A DNA stretch of 64,000 bases from Agromyces larvae (GTDB lineage Bacteria > Actinomycetota > Actinomycetes > Actinomycetales > Microbacteriaceae), in contig NZ_CP094528.1 of NCBI RefSeq assembly GCF_022811705.1, positions 806,001-870,000 of the forward strand, in the 5' to 3' direction. The notes under the pieces are model-generated. The model worked only from the letters and a program-made list of their open reading frames with translations, ran no database searches and was not told where the DNA came from. A program made the translations under genes and the position numbers. Below are positions 48,828-57,343 of this stretch, piece after piece (position 1 is the stretch's first letter; each line of letters begins with the position of its first letter).

Positions 48828-49910
48828 ATGACCGCGACCACCCCCGTCGCCACCATGGCGCCCCAGAAGCGACGCCTCGTCGACCGCCTGCCGGTCGTGC
48901 ACCAGCTGCGGCAGAGCGTGGGCCTCCAGCGCGGCATGCTCGTCGCGGGCCTCGTGATGATCGCCGTCTTCGTGCTGTCGGCCGCGTTCGCACCGCTCAT
49001 CGCCCCGTTCGGGTTCGCGCAGCGCAGCGTCGACGGCGAATCGTTCGGCACCCAGCAGCCGCCTTCGGCCGAGCACTGGTTCGGCACGACCGTCGGCGGC
49101 TACGACGTGTTCTCGCGCGTGATCTGGGGCACCCAGACGACGCTGCTCGTCGTGGTCGTCGCCCTCGTGCTGTCGATCTTCATCGGCGTCGCGCTCGGCC
49201 TGTACGCCGGGTACTTCGGCGGCTGGCTCGATCGCGTGCTCGTCGTGGTGTGCGACGCGATCTACGCATTCCCGTCGCTGCTGCTGGCGATCGTGCTGTC
49301 GATCGTGATCTCGGGCGGACAGTCGAACCTGTGGGGCGGTGTGCTCGCCGCGGCCGCGTCGATCACGGTGATCTACATCCCGCAGTACTTCCGGGTCATC
49401 CGCGCCGAGGTCGTGCGGATCAAGGCCGAGGCCTACGTCGAATCGGCGAAGGTGCTCGGAGCATCCAACTCCCGCATCATCTTCCGGCACGTGTTCCGCA
49501 ACTCGACCCGCACCCTGCCGCTGATCATCACGCTGAACTCGTCGGAGGCGATCCTCACGCTCACCGCGCTCGGCTTCCTCGGCTTCGGCATCGAGCCGAC
49601 CGCGGCGGCCGAGTGGGGCTACGACCTCTCGAAGGCGCAGTCGGATGTCACGAGCGGCATCTGGTGGACCGCGGTGTTCCCCGGTCTCGCGATCGTGTTC
49701 ACCGTGCTCGGCATCACGCTCGTCGGCGAGAGCCTCAACGACCTCGCCGACCCGCGCCTGCGGGGCCGGCGCCGGGTCGCTCAGGCCGCCGGCCAGGTCG
49801 CGGAGACGTCGGTGGTGCCCGGCGGCACCCTGACGGCGGGCCCCGGCGGGATCGACGGTCTCGAGGGCGGCGACAGCATCGAACAGCACGGAATCGAGGT
49901 CAGGCCATGA
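48828..49910 (+). CDS. Oligopeptide ABC transporter permease (DppC/OppC type)
   Basis: Second permease, 360 aa, with the N-terminal cytoplasmic tail and OppC features: LIAPFGFAQ after helix 1, HWFGTTVGGYDVFSRVIWG, and the coupling loop AYVESAKVLGASNSRIIFRH. An extra C-terminal tail of about 40 residues (Gly/Glu-rich) follows the last helix. One bp separates it from the first permease, and ATGA overlaps the ATPase start. Confidence 0.93.
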   Translation: MTATTPVATMAPQKRRLVDRLPVVHQLRQSVGLQRGMLVAGLVMIAVFVLSAAFAPLIAPFGFAQRSVDGESFGTQQPPSAEHWFGTTVGGYDVFSRVIWGTQTTLLVVVVALVLSIFIGVALGLYAGYFGGWLDRVLVVVCDAIYAFPSLLLAIVLSIVISGGQSNLWGGVLAAAASITVIYIPQYFRVIRAEVVRIKAEAYVESAKVLGASNSRIIFRHVFRNSTRTLPLIITLNSSEAILTLTALGFLGFGIEPTAAAEWGYDLSKAQSDVTSGIWWTAVFPGLAIVFTVLGITLVGESLNDLADPRLRGRRRVAQAAGQVAETSVVPGGTLTAGPGGIDGLEGGDSIEQHGIEVRP

Positions 49911-51595
49911 GCATCGTCAGCATCGAACGCCTCGGCGTGTCGTTCGCGACCGATCAGGGCGCGGTCAAGGCCGTCGACGATGTGAGCCTCAGCGTCTCGC
50001 CGGGCGAAGTGCTCGCCATCGTCGGCGAGTCGGGCAGCGGCAAGACCGTCACCGCGAAGACCATCCTCGGGCTGCTGCCCGAGACCGCCACGACGAGCGG
50101 CGCGGTCATCCTGTCGAACCGCGAGGGCACGCGCGAACACGACATCATCTCGCTCGACGCGGCCGGGCTGCGCGCGGTGCGCGGCACCGACGTCGCGATG
50201 GTGTTCCAGGAGCCGTCGACCGCGCTGAACCCGGTGTTCACCGTCGGCTGGCAGATCGCCGAGGGGCTGCGCGCGCACGGCGACGTCTCGAAGGCCGCGG
50301 CCCGCGAGCAGGCGATCGACATCCTGCGGCGAGTCGGCATCCCCGACCCCGAGCACCGTGTCGACCACTACCCGCACCAGTTCTCGGGCGGGCAGAAGCA
50401 GCGCATCGTGATCGCGATGGCGCTCGTGCTGAACCCCGGCCTCATCGTCGCCGACGAGCCGACCACGGCGCTCGACGTCACCGTGCAGGCCGAGATCCTC
50501 GACCTGCTGCGCCGCTGCCGGGACGAGTTCGGCAGCGCGATCGTGCTGATCACGCACAACATGGGCGTCGTCGCCGACCTCGCCGACCGGGTCGCGGTGA
50601 TGTACCAGGGCAAGGTCGTCGAGGAGGCCGACGCCCGCACGCTGTTCTCGTCGCCGAAAGCCGAGTACACGAAGGCGCTGCTGGCGGCGGTGCCGTACGT
50701 CGGCCACGGCACCGTGCACGCCGCCGAACGGGCGGCCGCGCGCGCCGACGACTGGCACGACGCGACCCCGGTCGTGCAGGCGACCGGTCTCGAGATCGAG
50801 TACCCGGGCCGGTTCGGCCGGGCGGCGTTCCAGGCGGTCCGCGGCGTCGACTTCGTCATCCGCCCCGGCGAGGTGCTCGGGCTCGTGGGCGAGTCGGGCT
50901 CCGGCAAGACCACGATCGGCCGCGCGATCGCCGGACTCACGAAAGCGACCGGCGGCTCGCTGCAGGTGCTCGGCCACGAGATGGTCGGCATCCGCGAACG
51001 GGCGTTCCGGCCGGTGCGCAGCCGCATCGGGTTCGTCTTCCAGGACCCGGCGACGAGCTTCAACCCGCTGCTGACGATCGCCGAGTGCGTCGCCGAGCCG
51101 CTCGTCGTGCACGGCCGCGCGCACGATGCACGCGCGGCCCGGGCGCGGGTCGACGAACTGCTCGAGGCGGTGCAGCTGCCGCGGGCCTACGGCGACCGGT
51201 ACCCGCACGAGCTGTCGGGCGGCCAGCGTCAGCGTGCCAGCCTCGCACGGGCCCTCGCGCTCGAACCCGAGCTGCTCATCGCCGACGAGCCCACCTCGGC
51301 GCTCGACGTGTCGGTGCAGGCCCGGGTGCTCGAACTGTTCGCCGAACTGCAGCGCGAGTTCGGGTTCGCCTCGCTGTTCATCAGCCACGACCTCGCCGTC
51401 GTCGACCTGCTCGCCGACCGCATCGCGGTGCTCTACCGGGGCCGATTGGTCGAGGAGGGCACCGGCGCCGAGGTGCTCGGTGCGCCGGAGCATCCGTATA
51501 CCCAGCGGCTCCTGGCGTCGCTGCCCGTGCCCGATCCCGAGGCGCAGGCGGCGCGACGCGAGCATCTGCGCGCACTGAAGGAGGCGGAGCACTGA
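49907..51595 (+). CDS. Fused two-domain oligopeptide ABC ATPase (DppD-DppF type)
   Basis: A 562-aa fusion of the two nucleotide-binding subunits. Domain 1: GESGSGKTVT, signature FSGGQKQR, Walker B LIVADEPTTALD. Domain 2 from about residue 285: GESGSGKTTI, LSGGQRQR, LLIADEPTSALD. Each ends with the oligopeptide-specific C-terminal segment, and the second has the PYTQRLLASLPVPDP tail. ATG at 49907 overlaps the DppC stop. Confidence 0.93.
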   Translation: MSIVSIERLGVSFATDQGAVKAVDDVSLSVSPGEVLAIVGESGSGKTVTAKTILGLLPETATTSGAVILSNREGTREHDIISLDAAGLRAVRGTDVAMVFQEPSTALNPVFTVGWQIAEGLRAHGDVSKAAAREQAIDILRRVGIPDPEHRVDHYPHQFSGGQKQRIVIAMALVLNPGLIVADEPTTALDVTVQAEILDLLRRCRDEFGSAIVLITHNMGVVADLADRVAVMYQGKVVEEADARTLFSSPKAEYTKALLAAVPYVGHGTVHAAERAAARADDWHDATPVVQATGLEIEYPGRFGRAAFQAVRGVDFVIRPGEVLGLVGESGSGKTTIGRAIAGLTKATGGSLQVLGHEMVGIRERAFRPVRSRIGFVFQDPATSFNPLLTIAECVAEPLVVHGRAHDARAARARVDELLEAVQLPRAYGDRYPHELSGGQRQRASLARALALEPELLIADEPTSALDVSVQARVLELFAELQREFGFASLFISHDLAVVDLLADRIAVLYRGRLVEEGTGAEVLGAPEHPYTQRLLASLPVPDPEAQAARREHLRALKEAEH

Positions 51596-52452
51596 TGTCG
51601 GCACCGGCGCACGGGCACCCGATCGTGGTGAGCGATCTCTCGGTCGAGTATCCGTCGCACGGCGCCAGCCCGGCGCATGTCGCGCTGCGCGGCATCCAGT
51701 TCCGTCTCGCGCCCGGTGAGGTGCTCGGCGTGCTCGGCAGCGCCGGAAGCGGCAAGTCGACGCTCGCCCAGGTGCTGTCGGGGCAGGCGCTCGAACCGCG
51801 CAGCGGCGACGTGCGCCCCGTCGTGACCGGCGGCGAGGTGCGCGTGCTCGGCACGAAGCTGCAGCCGATGTCGCGGCGCCGACTCGCCGAGCTGCGGTTC
51901 CACGTCGGCTACCTCGCGCAGGATGCGGCGATCACCCTGCCGGCCGAACTCACCGTCTCCGAGCTGGTGGGCGCCCCGATCCTCGAGCGCGACCGCCGGT
52001 ACGATCGCCGCGCGCTCGCGAGCCGGGTCGCCACGCTCATCGACGCGGTGCGGCTGCCGCTCACGGTGCTCGACCGGTACCCGTACGAGCTCAGCAGCGG
52101 GCAGCGCCAGCGGGTGGCACTCGCCCGCAGCCTCGTGCTCGGCCCCTCGGTGCTCATCGCCGACGAGCCCACCGCCGGCATCGACGTCACGGTGCGCGAC
52201 GCGGTCGCCGGCCTCATCGGCGACATGCGCGAGGCGCACGCATTCTCGGCGATCGTGGTCAGCCACGACCTCGCGGTGCTGCGACGCGTCGCGAACCGCG
52301 TCGCAGTGCTCGACCGGGGGTCGCTCGTCGCACTCGGCACCATCGACGAGGTGTTCGCCGACCCGCTGCACCCGTACGTGCGGGCGCTCGGCGCCGCCCT
52401 CGAAGAGGGTCGGGCGGCGATCGGCGACGGCGGATCCGGCGCGGGTCGGTGA
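51595..52452 (+). CDS. Additional ABC ATPase of the oligopeptide operon
   Basis: A 285-aa third nucleotide-binding domain: Walker A GSAGSGKST, signature LSSGQRQR, Walker B VLIADEPTAGID, switch VVSHD, and a PYVRALGAALEE tail like OppD/F proteins. It overlaps the fused ATPase stop by one base (TGATG). Since the fusion already supplies two domains, this third one is surplus and may be an alternative partner for the permeases. Confidence 0.9.
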   Translation: MSAPAHGHPIVVSDLSVEYPSHGASPAHVALRGIQFRLAPGEVLGVLGSAGSGKSTLAQVLSGQALEPRSGDVRPVVTGGEVRVLGTKLQPMSRRRLAELRFHVGYLAQDAAITLPAELTVSELVGAPILERDRRYDRRALASRVATLIDAVRLPLTVLDRYPYELSSGQRQRVALARSLVLGPSVLIADEPTAGIDVTVRDAVAGLIGDMREAHAFSAIVVSHDLAVLRRVANRVAVLDRGSLVALGTIDEVFADPLHPYVRALGAALEEGRAAIGDGGSGAGR

Positions 52453-52508
52453 CGCCCGACCCCGCTCGCGGGGCGGCTGCGGACGGGTCATCGTGAGCCG
52501 GCCTCGAA

Positions 52509-52537
52509 TTGGAGTCCTGTCGCGGTTTTGCTAGCAT
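52509..52537 (+). promoter_or_regulatory. Promoter of tRNA-Asn
   Basis: TTGGAG (52509-52514), 17-bp spacer, TAGCAT (52532-52537), about 21 bp before the mature tRNA 5' end. A near-consensus layout for the housekeeping sigma factor. Confidence 0.7.
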
Positions 52538-52558
52538 GGCTCTGCTGCACCGCAGTGA

Positions 52559-52631
52559 TCCTCCATAGCTCAATTGGCAGAGCAATCGGCTGTTAACCGA
52601 TAGGTTCTTGGTTCGAGTCCAAGTGGGGGAG
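52559..52631 (+). tRNA. tRNA-Asn (anticodon GTT)
   Basis: A 73-nt cloverleaf: acceptor TCCTCCA pairs with TGGGGGA; D-arm AGCTC...GAGC; anticodon loop CTGTTAA within ATCGG/CCGAT-type stem; T-arm TTGGTTCGAGTCCAA. No CCA is encoded. A promoter precedes and a hairpin follows. Confidence 0.96.
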
Positions 52632-52640
52632 CGAGAAGAG

Positions 52641-52669
52641 GCCCCGCATCCGTTCGCCGGATGCGGGGC
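52641..52669 (+). terminator. Terminator after tRNA-Asn
   Basis: GCCCCGCATCCG and CGGATGCGGGGC form a 12-bp stem with loop TTCGC and then TTCGTC. It also faces the end of the convergent SipW cluster. Confidence 0.8.
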
Positions 52670-52710
52670 TTCGTCGTGGGTGGGCTGGGTTGGCGGGTGA
52701 GGATCACGCG

Positions 52711-53520
52711 CTACCAGCCGACGAGGCAGGTGCGGATGTCGCGGGATTCAACCCCGCTGCCGATGCCGCGGATGCTGCCCGCCATCGTGCTCGTGATCGT
52801 CATGCCGTTCACGAGGTCGACGGGGCTGGCGGTGAACCATTCCCCCTGGTGCGCGAACTCGACGTGCGTGGGATGCGCGCCGCGCTCCTGGAACATCGCA
52901 GCCGCGTCTCGCAGGTCGACCGGGGCCGACCAGCCGAAGAAGAAGGGGTACTCGTCGATGTGCTCGGTGCTCGCCACCGTGACGTTGAAGCACGCCCTCG
53001 TGTCGGGGCCCCATTCCGTCGCCGACTGCGCCGTCGTGAACAACGAAGGGTCGACTGGCGGGTTCGCGCCCGACGTGCATAGCCTCACGGCGGTCGGCGC
53101 GGCAGTCGGCGTACCCGGCCAGAACCGTACGTCGAAGCCGTCGTCCGACTCGTGCACGTCGCCGATTTCGGACCAGATGCTGCCTCCCCAGATCGGCGCC
53201 GCGTTGATCGTCAACTCGACGCCCCAGCCGGCGGGGGCATCGGATTGCGCGGTGAACGCGACGCAGGCGACGCTGTTCACGGAGGGGGTCGCCCACGTCC
53301 ACCCCAGTCCGGTGAGGGTGGTGCCGGGGTCGGGGCGCACGACGCCGGTCGGTTCCGGAATGTCATCTCCAAGCACGGTGCTGCGCGCGAAGAAGGTCAT
53401 CTGATCCGACTCCGCCGCATCGGTCGTCGCCGGTGCGGGGGCGAACACGACGGTGGCGACGCCCGCGATGGCGGTCGCTGCGGTGAGCGCGATGGCCGCG
53501 AGTCTGAGGGTCGGGGTCAT
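52711..53520 (-). CDS. Secreted protein of the SipW/TasA-like cluster, unrecognised family
   Basis: A 269-aa protein with an N-terminal export signal (LAAIALTAATAIAGVATVVFA, here shown in part as residues 7-26) and a beta-rich body with several Cys residues, WTWATPSVNSVACVAF and FFFGWSAPVDL among the features. ATG at 53520 overlaps the SipW stop (ATGA), so it is co-expressed. Its last residues are TCLVGW. No known domain is recognised. Being last in the cluster and exported, it may be an accessory or anchoring subunit (inference). Confidence 0.75.
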   Translation of the reverse strand: MTPTLRLAAIALTAATAIAGVATVVFAPAPATTDAAESDQMTFFARSTVLGDDIPEPTGVVRPDPGTTLTGLGWTWATPSVNSVACVAFTAQSDAPAGWGVELTINAAPIWGGSIWSEIGDVHESDDGFDVRFWPGTPTAAPTAVRLCTSGANPPVDPSLFTTAQSATEWGPDTRACFNVTVASTEHIDEYPFFFGWSAPVDLRDAAAMFQERGAHPTHVEFAHQGEWFTASPVDLVNGMTITSTMAGSIRGIGSGVESRDIRTCLVGW

Positions 53521-54071
53521 GCGAGCGCCTCCTCGCGAGAGCGGGGGCTCGCCCCTGCCGGCCGCTTCGCCCGGCGCGCGGGCAGCAGAGCCGGCAACGT
53601 GAGCACCACGATGCCCCCGGCGATGACCATCGCGATGACCGGGCGCGTCATGAACACCACGACATCGCCGCCGCCGGCGATGGTCATGCGTGGCTGCCAG
53701 ACGGGATCTTCGGGGCTCATGACGTACTCTTCGAGGTCGATGGTGCCGTTCGCGTCGCCCTTCAACCGGAATCCGAGGTCGCCGTCGGCGTCGAAGATCT
53801 CGGCGACACGGTGCGTGAGATACCGATCGGTGTACGCGCTGCGCACAGTGATCACGTCACCCACCTGCACAGCACCGGCCGTCGTCGGCGTGGCGATGAG
53901 CAGGTCGCCGTCGCGAATGTCGGGACTCATCGAGCCCGAGGTCACGATGAGGGGCTGCACGAGTCCCACGGCGTTCAGCCCCCACATGACGAGCGAGAAC
54001 GCACCCACCACGGTGAGCACCCAGAGCACGACGGTGCCGATCGTGCGGACGATGCGGGCCACGGTGTTCAT
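53517..54071 (-). CDS. Signal peptidase I, SipW (ER) type
   Basis: Membrane-bound signal peptidase of 184 aa. N-terminal helix (about 12-36), catalytic Ser47 in TSGSMSP, then GDVITV and THRV with His87, which takes the place of the lysine used by ordinary bacterial signal peptidases; this marks the SipW/ER-type enzyme. A C-terminal helix near residues 145-170 and a basic tail follow. In Bacillus SipW cleaves the fibre protein TasA and TapA. The start overlaps the upstream TasA-like gene (ATGA). Confidence 0.88.
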   Translation of the reverse strand: MNTVARIVRTIGTVVLWVLTVVGAFSLVMWGLNAVGLVQPLIVTSGSMSPDIRDGDLLIATPTTAGAVQVGDVITVRSAYTDRYLTHRVAEIFDADGDLGFRLKGDANGTIDLEEYVMSPEDPVWQPRMTIAGGGDVVVFMTRPVIAMVIAGGIVVLTLPALLPARRAKRPAGASPRSREEALA

Positions 54072-54703
54072 GTCCACTCCCATCTCGGGGGTGTGAGCAC
54101 CGCCGGTGCGGCGATACCGTGCTCGCTGGTGCCGCGGGCCGGTGCGCCGGTCGGGGCGGCCTCGCCGACCGTGCCCGTGACGGTGACGGTGAGCGAGCCG
54201 ACGCGGTTCACCTCGGACGGCTCGAGTTCTGTTGGATCGAAGGTGAGGTCGATGCGTGCCTCCTGCCACGATTCGAGGTCGATTTCGACCGGCGTCATTC
54301 CATCCCAGCGCGCCATGACGGGGGACTGGGCGTTCAGACCGGTTTCGATCGTGATGAACCCCGCGTCATCCAGGAAGACCCCCTCGAGCTTGGGATCGAT
54401 GGTGACCTTCGTCTTCGAGGCCTTGTTCCGGATGAAGACCGAGTGCGTGGCCTTCGGCTCATTCCGCCGGATCCAGCCTGACCAGTTATCGAGGGTCACC
54501 GTGTCTTTGAACGTCTGCCATGAATCCGGTGCGGCAGTGAACGAGTACTGCATGTCGAATGCGGCGACCTCCGATTTCGCACTGAACTTCGCCTGGTCGG
54601 TCCACGCGGCCGTCGTCGCGACCGCGCCGATGCCGAGCGCGGCGCACGCTGCGATGAGGATCTGGAATCCTCGACGCAGCGGTCGGCGGGTATGAGCAGG
54701 CAC
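54068..54703 (-). CDS. TasA-like protein with SipW-dependent signal peptide
   Basis: Exported 211-aa protein. The signal region has RRGFQILIAACAAL and GIGAVATTAAW, matching the pattern of SipW-processed precursors (TasA, CamelysinN-type). The body is beta-rich without cysteine clusters, containing WSGWIRRNEPKATHSVFI and a Pro-rich tail ending RWEW. Its stop overlaps the sipW start, a strong sign that it is the peptidase's substrate. It could form fibres or a surface layer; this is inferred from Bacillus TasA. Confidence 0.78.
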   Translation of the reverse strand: MPAHTRRPLRRGFQILIAACAALGIGAVATTAAWTDQAKFSAKSEVAAFDMQYSFTAAPDSWQTFKDTVTLDNWSGWIRRNEPKATHSVFIRNKASKTKVTIDPKLEGVFLDDAGFITIETGLNAQSPVMARWDGMTPVEIDLESWQEARIDLTFDPTELEPSEVNRVGSLTVTVTGTVGEAAPTGAPARGTSEHGIAAPAVLTPPRWEWT

Positions 54704-54858
54704 GGTGCGCCTCCTTTCGGTGCTCTGGCGTCGTGGATGCAGCGTGGCTGTGAGGGCAGCGCCGGGGCCGATCCGCGCCCCGGACCGACCCGTTCGGGGC
54801 AGGTCGGTGTCCGAGGGGGATCAGCCGATGGGTGTTCGGGAGCGCCGGTCGACCGCCG

Positions 54859-55434
54859 CTACGGCGCCGGCACAGCCGTGGCGGTCACGGTCAGCGTTCC
54901 CGTAGCCCCCTGCAGATCCGTGCGGAGGTCGCCGGGGGTGACGGTGACCGTCATCTCCTTCTTCTCGCCTGGCGTGAGCGTGAACGGCGTTTCTTCCACA
55001 TTGATCGTGGCGGCAACACCATCCGGTTCCTCGAAGATCGCGGCCCCGGTCTGCTTCGTGAGCACCACCTTGAGGCTCATGTTGCCACTGCCGTTGTTCT
55101 TCACGGCGATCGGAATCTCTCGCGCGCCACCGTTCGGGATGAGGTTCTTCAGGACGGTGGGAGCGATCTCGATGTCGATGACGCCACTCGATGCAGTCTC
55201 CCAGGTCCAGTCGCCGCTGCCGTCGGGCGTGGCCGAGGCCTGCAAGCCGAGCGTGGCCGCTTCTGCTTCAGCCTCGAAGATGGCCTGCTGCTGCCACGCT
55301 GCCGTGGTCAGCACGCCGCCGATGCCGAGGATGGCAAGACCGGCGATGCCGAGCTTGACCCAGCCGGCGCGACGGCGCCGCTCCTCGGGCTGCTCCTCAG
55401 TGGGCTCGACGCGGTCGAATTCGTTGGCGGTCAT
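54859..55434 (-). CDS. TasA-like protein with SipW-dependent signal peptide (first in cluster)
   Basis: Exported 191-aa protein starting with an unusually long charged cytoplasmic head (about 24 residues), then a hydrophobic segment with GIGGVLTTAAW, the same core as in the next gene, and a beta-sandwich-like body rich in Thr/Val (LKVVLTKQTGAA, GEKKEMTVTVTPGD). AAAGGTGATC precedes the ATG. The 155 bp to the next gene have a small GGGGC/GCCCC hairpin (54763-54781) but no gene. A 13-bp palindrome lies upstream at 55548-55560. Confidence 0.78.
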   Translation of the reverse strand: MTANEFDRVEPTEEQPEERRRRAGWVKLGIAGLAILGIGGVLTTAAWQQQAIFEAEAEAATLGLQASATPDGSGDWTWETASSGVIDIEIAPTVLKNLIPNGGAREIPIAVKNNGSGNMSLKVVLTKQTGAAIFEEPDGVAATINVEETPFTLTPGEKKEMTVTVTPGDLRTDLQGATGTLTVTATAVPAP

Positions 55435-55547
55435 GGGAGATCACCTTTTCTGGGCTGGCCGCTCGTGCACGCCGACCAAGCACCGATGCGGCTACTCCTG
55501 AGTCGTCGGCGTACTCCGAAACTAGCCTGATCAGCTGAGCAAAAGCT

Positions 55548-55560
55548 GTGGTCTGACCAC
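55548..55560. promoter_or_regulatory. 13-bp palindrome upstream of the SipW/TasA-like cluster
   Basis: GTGGTCTGACCAC, perfect around a central T, in the divergent region between the cluster and the AzlC gene. Possible operator for either side. A minus-strand TAGTTT lies nearby as a potential -10 for the cluster. Confidence 0.35.
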
Positions 55561-55654
55561 GTGAGCGCTGGGCATCGCGCGGGCAGCGCTCAGCAGCCGA
55601 CCTAGGATGGGTGAGCCCGCCGGCGAGGAGGGGCGAGGAGGGTTCAGCGCAGCG

Positions 55655-56395
55655 ATGGGAGCACGGGTGAACGACGCGGTCGACGGCGATGCGGAGCTCT
55701 CGCCCCCGCCGCTCCGACGCTCACCCGCCGTGCGCGACGGCCTCGCGGTCGGGCTCGCCACGGCGGTCTACGGCATCTCGTTCGGTGCCCTCGCGGTCGC
55801 GGCGGGGCTGGATGTCTGGCAGACCTGCTTCCTCAGCCTCGTCATGTTCACCGGTGGGTCGCAGTTCGCGCTCGTGGGCGTGCTCGCGTCGGGCGGGGTG
55901 GCCGCCGGAGGGTCGGCGATCGCGACCGCGGCACTGCTCGGCGTGCGCAACGTCGTCTACGGCATGCGCATGAAACCCGTCGTCGACACGGGCAGCCGCT
56001 GGCGTCGCATCCTCGCCGCCTGGATCACCATCGACGAATCCACCGCGGTCGCGCTCGCGCAGTCGGATCAGCGCTCGGCCCGCGTCGGATTCTGGCTGAC
56101 CGGCGTCGTGATCTTCGTCGGCTGGAACCTCACCACCCTGCTCGGCGCGCTCATCGGCGACGCCATCGGCGACACCCGCGCGTGGGGCCTCGACGCGGCG
56201 GCCGCGGCGGCGTTCCTCGGACTGCTCTGGCCGCGGCTGAAGCGAGTGCAGGCGGGTGCGGTCGCCGTCGTCGCGGCGGTCGTCGCGACCGTCGCCACGC
56301 CCGTGCTCATGCCGGGCCTGCCGGTGCTCGTCGCGGGCGTGGTCGCCGTGCTGGTCGGCTGGTTCGACCTGTTCTCGCGGAGGCGCGCAGCATGA
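55655..56395 (+). CDS. AzlC family branched-chain amino acid exporter, large subunit
   Basis: Membrane protein of about 246 aa with the AzlC pattern: RDGLAVGLATAVYGISFGALA, FTGGSQFALVGVLASGG, LLGVRNVVYGMRM and a series of hydrophobic helices. With AzlD it exports branched-chain amino acids or analogues. Start choice is uncertain: ATG 55655 or GTG 55667 (GGGAG 7 nt before) are both in frame; TAGGAT at 55603-55608 is a probable -10, which argues against ATG 55607. Overlaps azlD (ATGA). Confidence 0.87.
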   Translation: MGARVNDAVDGDAELSPPPLRRSPAVRDGLAVGLATAVYGISFGALAVAAGLDVWQTCFLSLVMFTGGSQFALVGVLASGGVAAGGSAIATAALLGVRNVVYGMRMKPVVDTGSRWRRILAAWITIDESTAVALAQSDQRSARVGFWLTGVVIFVGWNLTTLLGALIGDAIGDTRAWGLDAAAAAAFLGLLWPRLKRVQAGAVAVVAAVVATVATPVLMPGLPVLVAGVVAVLVGWFDLFSRRRAA

Positions 56396-56697
56396 CGGTC
56401 TGGCAGATCCTGCTCGTGGCATCCGCCGCGACCCTCGCGCTGAAACTCGCGGGCCATCTGGTGCCCGCCGACTTCCTCGAGCGCGAGCGACCGGCGCGCA
56501 TCGCCGACCTGCTGACCGTCGCGCTGCTCGCAGCGCTCGTCGCGGTGCAGACGCTCGCCACCGGTCAGCAGGTCGAGGTCGACGCCCGCGTGCCCGCGGT
56601 CATCGTCGCTGCGGCGCTGTTCGCGCTGCGGGTTCCGTTCGTGATCGTCGTGATCGCGGCTGCCGCGGTCGCGGCGGGCATCCGCGCGTTCACCTGA
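56392..56697 (+). CDS. AzlD family branched-chain amino acid exporter, small subunit
   Basis: A 101-aa membrane protein with three or four hydrophobic helices, the AzlD partner; the middle contains LLTVALLAALVAVQTLATG and the C-terminal helix IVVIAAAAVAAGIRAFT. ATG at 56392 overlaps the azlC stop. Confidence 0.88.
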   Translation: MTVWQILLVASAATLALKLAGHLVPADFLERERPARIADLLTVALLAALVAVQTLATGQQVEVDARVPAVIVAAALFALRVPFVIVVIAAAAVAAGIRAFT

Positions 56698-56736
56698 CCA
56701 CGGCGGGATGCCTCGATCGGATGCCGCGGGGCGGCG

Positions 56737-57303
56737 TCAGGCCTCGAGGTCGTCGACGCCCGGCATCCACTGACGACCGGGCTTGCCCCAATCGAGCTTC
56801 TTCGTGATCTTCGCGACGGTGCGCTGGTCGCGGTGGCTCAACCGGTCGGTGTAGAGCACGCCGTCGAGGTGGTCGTACTCGTGCTGGAAGATGCGGGCGA
56901 GCCATCCCTCGGCCTCGATCTCGTACCGCTCGCCGTCGAGATTCGTCGCACGCAGCACCACCCGCTCGGCTCGCCGAAGCGGGAACCGCTCGCCCGGGAA
57001 CGAGAGGCACCCCTCGGATTCGGTGTCGGGGTCGGGGTCGCCAGGTACGGCGGGGGAGAGCCACAACTCGGGATCGATGGCGACGTCGCGCCACTCGGTG
57101 CCGTCGTCGTCCGTCCAGCCGAAGGTGAACAGCCGCAGCGGCACGCCGACCTGCGGGCCGGCGAGACCGACGCCAGGGGCGGCGTCCATGGTCTCGAACA
57201 TGTCGGCGACGAGGGTGCGGATCTCGTCGTCGATCTGCTCGACGGGCTGGGCGGGGGCATGCAGGACGGGGTCGCCGGTGATCCGGATCGGGAGGACGGC
57301 CAT
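56737..57303 (-). CDS. def: Peptide deformylase
   Basis: Removes the formyl group from the N-terminal Met of new proteins; ferrous/metal enzyme. The 188-aa protein has all three motifs: GVGLAGPQVG, EGCLSFPG and HEYDHLDG. A C-terminal extension (KITKKLDWGKPGRQWMPG) is seen in the actinobacterial form. ATG at 57303 is the first in-frame start near the conserved ITGDPVLHAPAQPV. Divergent from the DMT transporter by 40 bp. Confidence 0.96.
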   Translation of the reverse strand: MAVLPIRITGDPVLHAPAQPVEQIDDEIRTLVADMFETMDAAPGVGLAGPQVGVPLRLFTFGWTDDDGTEWRDVAIDPELWLSPAVPGDPDPDTESEGCLSFPGERFPLRRAERVVLRATNLDGERYEIEAEGWLARIFQHEYDHLDGVLYTDRLSHRDQRTVAKITKKLDWGKPGRQWMPGVDDLEA

Positions 57304-57331
57304 TCGGCAAGGATATCGTCGGGCGAGCGGG

Positions 57332-57337
57332 TAGGGT
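57332..57337 (+). promoter_or_regulatory. -10 element of DMT transporter gene (leaderless type)
   Basis: TAGGGT ends 6 nt before the GTG start at 57344, so transcription should begin on the start codon. No good -35 seen. Confidence 0.4.
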
Positions 57338-57343
57338 CGAGGC

